From Verrucomicrobiaceae bacterium (GTDB lineage Bacteria > Verrucomicrobiota > Verrucomicrobiia > Verrucomicrobiales > Verrucomicrobiaceae): 64,000 bases of DNA. The notes beneath the pieces were generated by a model, which made no database searches, was not told the origin of the DNA, and saw only the letters and a program-made list of their open reading frames with translations. Both the position numbers and the translations under genes were made by a program. Below, one piece after another: positions 57,709 to 64,000 of this stretch. Position 1 is the stretch's first letter; every line of letters starts with the position of its first letter. Location: contig JADJPM010000004.1 in assembly GCA_016713245.1 (NCBI GenBank), positions 1,178,001 through 1,242,000 on the forward strand, given 5' to 3'.

Positions 57709-59388
57709 ATGAAACGCTACGCCCTCGGCATCGACTACGGCACGAACTCCTGCCGCTCCCTTCTCATCGACCTCGACAACGGTGCGGAGGCCGGATCGAC
57801 GGTTTTCAACTACCCCAGCGGCGAAATGGGCATCCTGCTCGATCCGAAGGACCCGCATGTGGCGCGACAGAATCCGCAGGACTACCTCGACGGCCTCGAA
57901 AGCGTCGTGAAAGGCGCGTTGGAGCAGGCGAAGTCAAAGATCGCTGGCTTTGAGGCCGCGCAGGTCGTCGGCATCGGCATCGACACGACAGGCTCGACGC
58001 CCATTCCCGTGGATCAGGACGGCACACCGCTCGGTTTGCTGCCGGAATTCAAACACAACCTCAACGCGATGGTGTGGCTGTGGAAAGATCACACCGGCCA
58101 TGCCGAAGCGGCGGAGATCACCAAACTCGGCAACGAGATCCGGCCGCAGATCATGGCGAAGTGCGGTGGCATTTACTCCAGCGAGTGGTTTTGGAGCAAA
58201 ATCCTGCGTCTGCGCCGCGTGGACGAAAAGGTCTTCGAAGCCGCTTTCAGCTTCGTCGAGCATTGCGATTGGATTCCGGCCGTTTTGACCGGAAACACGG
58301 ATCCGCTCACTTTAAAGCGCAGCGTGTGCGCGGCGGGCCACAAGGCCATGTTCAGCAGCGAATGGGGCGGTCTGCCAGATAAGGAATTCCTCTCCAAGCT
58401 CGACCCGAAGCTCGCCGATCTGCGTGATCGCCTCTATTCCGAAGCGCACACCGCCGATACCAAGGTGGGCGGTCTCTGCGCCGAGTGGGCGAAGCGTCTC
58501 GGATTGAAGGAAGGCACGGCGATCTGTGTCGGTGCCTTCGATGCGCACACCGGCGCGGTCGGCGCAGGCATCAAAGAAGGCACGCTGGTGAAAATTCTCG
58601 GCACCAGCACCTGCGATCTGATGATTTCACCCACCAGCAAACCGCTCGCGGACATCCCCGGCGTGTGCGGCATCGTGAATGGCAGCGTCTTGCCCGGCTA
58701 CTACGGCATCGAGGCCGGTCAGAGCGCCGTGGGCGATCTGTTTCTGTGGCTGGTGAATCACCTCGTGCCCGACAGCTACGGCAAAACCGTGGGTGAGAAG
58801 TTTGTCGCGATGGAAAAGGCCATGGAAGGTCAGAAACCCGGTGCCACGGGCCTGCTCGCGCTCGATTGGAACAACGGCAACCGCACCATCCTCGTCGATG
58901 TGCGTCTCACCGGCCTGCTGCTCGGCCAGACACTGCACACCGAGGCGCATGAGATCTATCGCGCCTACATCGAGGCGACTGCGTTTGGGGCGCTGACCAT
59001 CATCAAACGTGTCGAGGAATACGGCGTGAAGATCGAGGAGGTCATCAACACCGGCGGTCTCTCCATCAAGAATGCCACGCTCATGCAGATCTACGCCGAC
59101 ATCATCGGCAAGCCGATGAAAGTCAGCCAGAGCGAGCAGACCTGCGCCCTCGGTGCCGCCATCTTCGGAGCCGCCGCCGCCGGAGCCGGCACCTGGCAGG
59201 AGCTTCAGTCCAAGGTTACCGCCATCCGCGAGAAGGTGTATTACCCCATCCCCGAAAACGTGGCCGTTTATCGTGAGCTGTATGCGCTTTATCGTGACGT
59301 TCATGACGCCTTCGGCATGGCAGAATGGAGCGGGAAGCTCAGCCATGTGATGAAGCAGCTCTTGGATATTCGGGCGCGGCAGAGCTGA
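57709..59388 (+). CDS. araB: Ribulokinase (FGGY family)
   Basis: The start is the ATG at 57709 (MKRYALGIDYGTNSCRSLLI); upstream codons to 57604 only cover the promoter region. The 559-aa length is typical of AraB. The N-terminal actin-like fold opens GIDYGTNSCRSLLIDLDNG, with GIGIDTTGSTPIPVDQDGTP following. The C-terminal domain includes VGAFDAHTGAVGAGIKEGTL, LGTSTCDLMI, GYYGIEAGQSAVGDLFLWL and INTGGLSIKNATLMQIYADI. It phosphorylates ribulose (L-ribulose in arabinose use) in the cytoplasm. No araA or araD is adjacent. The GTCCGGTTT-type promoter ties it to the sigma regulon. Confidence 0.93.
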   Translation: MKRYALGIDYGTNSCRSLLIDLDNGAEAGSTVFNYPSGEMGILLDPKDPHVARQNPQDYLDGLESVVKGALEQAKSKIAGFEAAQVVGIGIDTTGSTPIPVDQDGTPLGLLPEFKHNLNAMVWLWKDHTGHAEAAEITKLGNEIRPQIMAKCGGIYSSEWFWSKILRLRRVDEKVFEAAFSFVEHCDWIPAVLTGNTDPLTLKRSVCAAGHKAMFSSEWGGLPDKEFLSKLDPKLADLRDRLYSEAHTADTKVGGLCAEWAKRLGLKEGTAICVGAFDAHTGAVGAGIKEGTLVKILGTSTCDLMISPTSKPLADIPGVCGIVNGSVLPGYYGIEAGQSAVGDLFLWLVNHLVPDSYGKTVGEKFVAMEKAMEGQKPGATGLLALDWNNGNRTILVDVRLTGLLLGQTLHTEAHEIYRAYIEATAFGALTIIKRVEEYGVKIEEVINTGGLSIKNATLMQIYADIIGKPMKVSQSEQTCALGAAIFGAAAAGAGTWQELQSKVTAIREKVYYPIPENVAVYRELYALYRDVHDAFGMAEWSGKLSHVMKQLLDIRARQS

Positions 59389-59404
59389 GGTGGCTGGAGC
59401 CGAG

Positions 59405-59425
59405 GATTCGAGTGACACTCGAATC
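59405..59425. terminator. Hairpin between convergent genes
   Basis: GATTCGAGT and ACTCGAATC form a 9-bp stem with a GAC loop between the ends of ribulokinase (+) and the M16 peptidase (-). It overlaps the peptidase stop codon. There is no T-run. Confidence 0.4.
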
Positions 59426-61977
59426 TACTTCGGCAGCACGCGGACGATGAAGGCTTTTTTCTCGCCGAAGTATTTGGCGGCGACGCGTTGGATTTCTTTG
59501 GAGCTGATGTCGGCCATGATGCCGGGGAGTTTTTGGAGGTAATCCCAGCCGCGGCCGTTGAGCTCGTTCCAGGCAAGGGCATCGGCCATGCCGGGATTGC
59601 CCTGCTGGGCTCGCAGCCAGGAGCTGCGCCAGGTGACGCGGGCGCGGTCGATCTCGTCGGTGTGGAGGCCGTTGGCGGCGAGGTCGTTGATCTGCGCCAT
59701 GAGTTCCTTCTCGGCGAGTTTGACCTTCTTTGGATCGGTGCCGACGTAGAAGTAGAAGGCTCCAGCGCCCATGGCGGCAAAGTTTTGCGCTCCGATATAG
59801 TAGGCGAGGCCCAGCTCCTCGCGGATGCGGTTGAAGAGGCGGCTGCCCATGTCGCTGCAGGCTTCATCAATGAGGCTGAGGGCATGTACATCGCGATCTT
59901 CGAGGCCGACGGTGCGGAAGCCGACAACGAGCACGGCCTGCTCCTTTTCGAGATGCTCGGTCCACGCAGCGGGTTTGGCGCTGGCGTGGTAGGTGCGGCT
60001 GTGGGTGCTGTGGCGAGGGCCTTTGGGTAGCTTCACGAAGGCCTTCTCGACCTGCTTTTTGACCTCGGCGGCCTTCACATCACCAAAGACGGAGATGACG
60101 CCGTTGTGCGTGGCAAAGCTGGCGCGGATCAGGTCGCGGCAGTCGGTGAGCTTGAGGCTGGCGACGGTCTGCTCATTGCCGAGGGCGGTGCGGTGAAAGG
60201 GCTGGCCGGCGAAGATCTCGCGGCGTGCCTTGCGCAGCGCGACGGTGAGCGGGTCCTCTTTCTCTTCGAGGATGCTGGCCTGCTGGCGCTTCTTTACATC
60301 GGCGAGGCTGGCAGCGGGCAGCGCGGGATTCAAAATGAGATCGGAGAGTAGGTCGAGCGCGTCGCCCTCATCGCCGAGCATGACATCGGCACCGATAATG
60401 AAGCGATGCGCGTCTGCATTGCAGGTGAGCGAGCCGCCGCGATTCTCCAACTCAGCGGCGATGGCGGCGGCACTGCGCTTCTTGGTGCCTTTGAGCAGCA
60501 TGTGAGCGGAGATTTGCGTGACACCGGCGGTGAGGTCGGTCTCGGCGGGCACGCCGGCCAAAAAGTTCGCGCGGATGCTGACGAGCGGCAGTCGTGGGTT
60601 TTCGCCGACGACGAGTTTGAGGCCGTTCTTGAGTGTGAAGGCCTGAATCTCGGCGTGGGAGCCTTCGGAGCTGCTTTGAATGGTTTTGGTGCTCTCGACC
60701 TCGGGGCCAACGAGGACGGTGGAGATCGCTTCGGGTAGCAAATAACGTCGCGCGACCTCGCGGATGGTATCGGGCGTGAGCGAGCTGAGGGCGGCGAGAT
60801 ACTGGCGCTGGAAATCGAGCGATCCGGCGAGCAACCAACCATGGCCAAGTGAGCTGGCCTGGCCTTTCACCGTGGTGAGGGTGCGGATCTGGCTGCTGAG
60901 CGTGGCACGGACGGCTTTGTCGAGTTCCGGACGGCCGGGGCCGGTGCGGCGCATCTGCTCGACGACCTGTGTCATGCTCTCGCGGAGCTTCGCGGTATCG
61001 GCTGGATTGCACTCCGCCTCGACAGTGAAGAGACCGCACTCGGCGGCGCACCACGCCCCGGCCCAGACCCAATGCGCGAGGGCTTTTTTCTCGCGCAGTT
61101 CCTGATACAAACGCGAGCTGCGACCACTGCCCAACAGGAAGGCGAGCACGTCGAGCGCGGCTTTGTCTGCATGGCTCTCGCCGGGGATCTGCCAGCCAAA
61201 GGCCACGCGGGTGAGATCGGTGGTGAAGTTCTTCGCGGCATAGCGGTTACCTTGCTGGCGAGGTTCCTGCGGCAGCAGCGCCGGATCAAAGGCGCGGCGT
61301 TTCCAGGTGCCGAAATGCTTTTTCACGGCCTCGAGGACCTCGTCGGTCTTCACATCGCCTGCGATGACGACGAAGGCGTTGTTCGGCACATAGTGACGCT
61401 GCACAAAGCCGGCCACATCAGCGCGGGTGATTTGATCGAAGACCTCACGATGACCGATGATGGGGTGACGCAGCGGATGCTGGCGGAAAACGGTGCCCAT
61501 CAGCAGGTGCTGCGTGGTGTCGCCGGGATCGTCGTGGCCCATCGCCATCTCACGGCGGATGACATCCATCTCGCGGGTGAGCTCGTCGCCATCGAGTTTC
61601 GAGTGGCGCACCATGTCGGCAAGGATGTCGAGGTAGCCCTCGGTGTGCTCGGCGAGGCCGTCGATCCAGTACACGGTGCGGTTGAAGGTCGTGTAGGCAT
61701 TCACATAGCCGCCGAGCGCCTGGATGCCCTGCGAGATCTGCGCCGCCTCACGCTTCTCCGTGCCTTTGAAAAGCATGTGCTCCACGCAATGCGCGATGCC
61801 GGCGCCGGTGTGCTGTTCTTCCTGCAACGAGCCCGCCTTGATCCACACCTGCACGCTGACCAGCGGATGCGCGGCGTCTTCCCGCACGAGGACTTCGAGG
61901 CCGTTCGGCAACGTGATGACGCTGGCGTTGGAGGGCGGGACGGTGAGGACGGGCTTCGAGGTGGAAAGACGGGGCAT
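59425..61977 (-). CDS. M16-family zinc peptidase, double (two-half) form
   Basis: I choose the ATG at 61977 (MPRLSTSKPVLTVPPSNASV). A TTG at 62016 would add 13 unconvincing residues. The first half has the inverted zinc motif H63-C-V-E66-H67 (GIAHCVEHMLFKGTEKREAA) with a downstream glutamate in EMDVIRREMAMGHDDPGD. Its R/Y-type partner segment (RHYVPNNAFVVIAGDV) follows. The second half (from about 445) is the inactive M16C-like half (LKNGLKLVVGENPRLPLVSI, SAHMLLKGTKKRSAAAIAAE) without the HxxEH. The 850-aa size fits fused M16 pairs. No clear signal peptide is seen. Confidence 0.9.
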   Translation of the reverse strand: MPRLSTSKPVLTVPPSNASVITLPNGLEVLVREDAAHPLVSVQVWIKAGSLQEEQHTGAGIAHCVEHMLFKGTEKREAAQISQGIQALGGYVNAYTTFNRTVYWIDGLAEHTEGYLDILADMVRHSKLDGDELTREMDVIRREMAMGHDDPGDTTQHLLMGTVFRQHPLRHPIIGHREVFDQITRADVAGFVQRHYVPNNAFVVIAGDVKTDEVLEAVKKHFGTWKRRAFDPALLPQEPRQQGNRYAAKNFTTDLTRVAFGWQIPGESHADKAALDVLAFLLGSGRSSRLYQELREKKALAHWVWAGAWCAAECGLFTVEAECNPADTAKLRESMTQVVEQMRRTGPGRPELDKAVRATLSSQIRTLTTVKGQASSLGHGWLLAGSLDFQRQYLAALSSLTPDTIREVARRYLLPEAISTVLVGPEVESTKTIQSSSEGSHAEIQAFTLKNGLKLVVGENPRLPLVSIRANFLAGVPAETDLTAGVTQISAHMLLKGTKKRSAAAIAAELENRGGSLTCNADAHRFIIGADVMLGDEGDALDLLSDLILNPALPAASLADVKKRQQASILEEKEDPLTVALRKARREIFAGQPFHRTALGNEQTVASLKLTDCRDLIRASFATHNGVISVFGDVKAAEVKKQVEKAFVKLPKGPRHSTHSRTYHASAKPAAWTEHLEKEQAVLVVGFRTVGLEDRDVHALSLIDEACSDMGSRLFNRIREELGLAYYIGAQNFAAMGAGAFYFYVGTDPKKVKLAEKELMAQINDLAANGLHTDEIDRARVTWRSSWLRAQQGNPGMADALAWNELNGRGWDYLQKLPGIMADISSKEIQRVAAKYFGEKKAFIVRVLPK

Positions 61978-62025
61978 GGGCGGCGGGCTAGATGGCACGG
62001 GATGAGGGCATGGCAAGGCAGGGCT

Positions 62026-63852
62026 TTACCCCTCGCTCGTGTTCGTCCGGTCGCGTTCGAAAAGCTGGGTGAGCTGGATGCGGCGCTCGCGGACGATGCT
62101 GGCGTAGGCGTCCATATCGTCCTGCACAGGCAGGAGGAGGTGGAAGGTCTCCTCGTCGAAGCCTTTCCAGCGCTTCGCGGCGGCCTCCATGGCCTCGGCG
62201 GGCTTGCCGAGCACGCGGAGGGCCTTCACGCCGAGTTCGAGGGCGCTGTGCATCTGCTCGTGCACGACGTCCTCCGACTTCAAACCGAGGCTGATGAACT
62301 CATACCTTTGATCGTAGTCATGCGCCCGGGCGAGGATGCGCACGTTCGGAAAGCGTTCCCGCACCTCGGTGACGAGCTGCGCCACCTTGGTGCGATCCGC
62401 GAGGCTGATGATGAGCATGCGGGCCTGAGCGATGCCCGCGGCGTGCAGGAGGTCGAGGCGTGTGGCGTCGCCGTAGAAGACCTTGAAGCCAAAGCTGCGT
62501 AGCATGTCCACATGATCGGGATCGCTCTCCAGCACGGTCACTTTGACGCCCTGCGACATCATGAAGCGGCCGACGAAGTTCCCGAAGCGGCCGAAGCCCG
62601 CCATGATCACCGGCGCGTCATGCTCGTCGATGGCATCCGCCTCGCGTGCGGGAGCACTGACGGCCATGTAGCGGGGCGCGATGACTTTTTCATAGATCAC
62701 AAACAACAGCGGCGTGATGGCCATCGACAGCGCCACGACGGCGACGAGTAGCTTCGAGGTTTCCGCGTCGAGAATTCGCTGCTGGATCGCCATCGACAGC
62801 AACGCGAAGGCGAACTCGCCGCCCTGTGCCAAGGCCAGCGCCAGCAACCAGCGATGACTGCCGCGAAGCCGCAGCACGGTCGCCACGGCATACATGACGG
62901 CTGCTTTCGTCACGATCAATCCGATCACCAGCACCGCGATGAGCACTGGTCGTCCCGCGATGACGCTGAAGTCGAGCGAGGCACCCACGGCGAGGAAGAA
63001 CAGTCCCAGCAGCAGGCCTTTGAAAGGCTCCAAATTGCTCTCCAACTCATGGCGATAGTGACTTCCCGCCAGCACCACACCTGCCACGAAGGCTCCGAGA
63101 GCTGGAGAGAGGCCCACCTCCGTCATGAGCAAGGCCACGCCGACAATGAGCAGCAAGGCCGCGGCAGTGAGAAGCTCCCGCAGGCCTGTTTTCGCGAGAA
63201 TGGCAAAGCCTCGCGGCACCACAAACTGCCCGGCGAGCACGATGAGCGCCACCGCGCCGAGCGTGACGAGCGGCTGCGCCCAGTTCGGCAGTTCCTTCAG
63301 CCATCCATGCTCCTCACCGGTGGTCGCACCGCTGGCGAGCAGGGGAAACACGGCTAGCATCGGGATGACCGAAATGTCCTGAAACAGCAGCACCGCAAAG
63401 GTGTCGCTGCCCGCGTCGCTACGCAGCAGGGCTTTTTCTTGGAGCGTTTGGATCACAATCGCCGTCGATGAAAGTGCCAGAATCATCCCCGCAGCCAGTG
63501 CCGGTTTGAAATCGAGCCCGAAGGCCATTGCCGTGCCCATCACGGCCAAAGCGGTGCCGCTGACCTGAAGGCCGCCGAGGCCAAAAATCGGCCCGCGCAT
63601 GCGCCAGAGCCTCGCGGGCTCCAGTTCGAGCCCGATCATGAACAGCATGATCACCACGCCAAACTCCGCGAAGTGCATCGCCTCCTCGCCTTGAGTGCCA
63701 CCGACCCATCCCAGCGCAAACGGACCGATCACCGCGCCGCCAATGAGATAGCCCAGCACACTGCCAAGCCCCAACCGATGCGCCAGTGGCACCATGAGCA
63801 CGGCGGTGGCCAGGTAGATGAAAGCAGAGAGAAAGAAGTGCGCGTCGTGCAT
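62026..63852 (-). CDS. Kef-type cation:proton antiporter (CPA2) with TrkA-N domain
   Basis: I choose the ATG at 63852 (MHDAHFFLSAFIYLATAVLM) over 63870. The N-terminal 390 residues form 11-12 membrane segments (GLGSVLGYLIGGAVIGPFAL, FGVVIMLFMIGLELEPARLW, AAGMILALSSTAIVIQTLQE, FAVLLFQDISVIPML). The cytoplasmic TrkA-N Rossmann domain starts near 415 (PVIMAGFGRFGNFVGRFMMS, VTVLESDPDHVDMLRSFGFK, VFYGDATRLDLLHAAGI). This is the architecture of KefB/KefC potassium efflux systems. It exports K+ in exchange for protons under electrophile stress in those relatives. It ends 49 bp before the 61977 start of the peptidase gene, on the same strand. Confidence 0.93.
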   Translation of the reverse strand: MHDAHFFLSAFIYLATAVLMVPLAHRLGLGSVLGYLIGGAVIGPFALGWVGGTQGEEAMHFAEFGVVIMLFMIGLELEPARLWRMRGPIFGLGGLQVSGTALAVMGTAMAFGLDFKPALAAGMILALSSTAIVIQTLQEKALLRSDAGSDTFAVLLFQDISVIPMLAVFPLLASGATTGEEHGWLKELPNWAQPLVTLGAVALIVLAGQFVVPRGFAILAKTGLRELLTAAALLLIVGVALLMTEVGLSPALGAFVAGVVLAGSHYRHELESNLEPFKGLLLGLFFLAVGASLDFSVIAGRPVLIAVLVIGLIVTKAAVMYAVATVLRLRGSHRWLLALALAQGGEFAFALLSMAIQQRILDAETSKLLVAVVALSMAITPLLFVIYEKVIAPRYMAVSAPAREADAIDEHDAPVIMAGFGRFGNFVGRFMMSQGVKVTVLESDPDHVDMLRSFGFKVFYGDATRLDLLHAAGIAQARMLIISLADRTKVAQLVTEVRERFPNVRILARAHDYDQRYEFISLGLKSEDVVHEQMHSALELGVKALRVLGKPAEAMEAAAKRWKGFDEETFHLLLPVQDDMDAYASIVRERRIQLTQLFERDRTNTSEG

Positions 63853-63905
63853 GCCATGGCGAGCAAGCACGCGGCGGGCCTCGCGTCAAAAACCTTTCGG
63901 TGAAC

Positions 63906-64000
63906 TCACAGCTCGTGAAACACGATCTGCGAGGGATTGCCCACCGGCACATAGTGACCGGTGAAGGCCAGTTTGCCGCTGGCCTTGTCCACGCGGAACA
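63906..64000 (-). CDS. C-terminal end of a lactonase-like beta-propeller protein (partial)
   Basis: The last 31 codons read FRVDKASGKLAFTGHYVPVG, NPSQIVFHEL and stop. This is the closing blade of the 7-bladed lactonase (6-phosphogluconolactonase-like) family, which typically ends FRVDPxTGxL...PxCVxF. The rest lies beyond the window edge, so no enzymatic claim can be made. Confidence 0.6.
   Translation of the reverse strand, partial: FRVDKASGKLAFTGHYVPVGNPSQIVFHEL

Overview
This window is from a GC-rich bacterium of the Verrucomicrobiota, most likely the Verrucomicrobiaceae (Prosthecobacter/Verrucomicrobium type). That placement is inference from gene content: giant exported proteins with autotransporter-associated beta-strand repeats, Planctomycete/Verrucomicrobia cytochrome genes (PSCyt1/DUF1549/DUF1553) with DUF1501 partners, ThuA and PVC-type dehydrogenase-like proteins, sulfatase, and an ECF sigma / FecR-LamG anti-sigma pair. 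No rRNA or tRNA gene was seen.

Layout. 1-17271: four consecutive giant secreted proteins, the first cut by the window edge. They include a beta-helix protein, a helical lyase-like protein with LamG, and a GH16-type glycosidase. All four end in the same calcium-loop plus beta domain finishing in KVTRP or a close variant. A REP-associated transposase (RAYT) flanked by long palindromes lies between the third and fourth. 17280-25531: an ECF sigma/anti-sigma pair, a four-helix-bundle zinc-finger protein, a frameshifted ThuA/NPCBM/dehydrogenase/cytochrome gene and a second ThuA gene. 25575-33520: an accessory region with a GNAT-like protein, a tandem-repeat tract, a PIN module between 193-bp direct repeats, an AT-rich 1233-aa AAA+ ATPase and a VapBC pair. 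33532-49264: a dehydrogenase-like protein with an SGNH and a cupredoxin domain, a DUF1501/PSCyt1 pair split by a second RAYT, an AraC regulator, a sulfatase and a second PSCyt1 protein. 49254-56190: a defence island holding a three-gene Shango system (TerB protein, ATPase, Lhr-like helicase), a 42-bp tandem array, an ArsR-like regulator and a decayed toxin-antitoxin pair. 56339-64000: DUF1501, ribulokinase, a double M16 peptidase, a Kef-type antiporter and the end of a lactonase-like gene.

How it fits together. Most of the window looks like a periplasmic and extracellular polysaccharide-degradation programme. One motif, GTCCGGTTT-N11-GCGRGAT, occurs four times with identical spacing: upstream of the sigma factor itself, a ThuA gene, the cupredoxin dehydrogenase and ribulokinase. 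I infer an autoregulated ECF regulon linking exported oxidoreductases to sugar catabolism.

On top of this, two RAYT/REP families have invaded heavily. One family has inserted repeatedly and in frame inside the PSCyt1/DUF1553 gene, adding extra peptides to the protein much as Rickettsia palindromic elements do. Both RAYT genes end on an ATG that opens through a REP into the next exported-protein gene.
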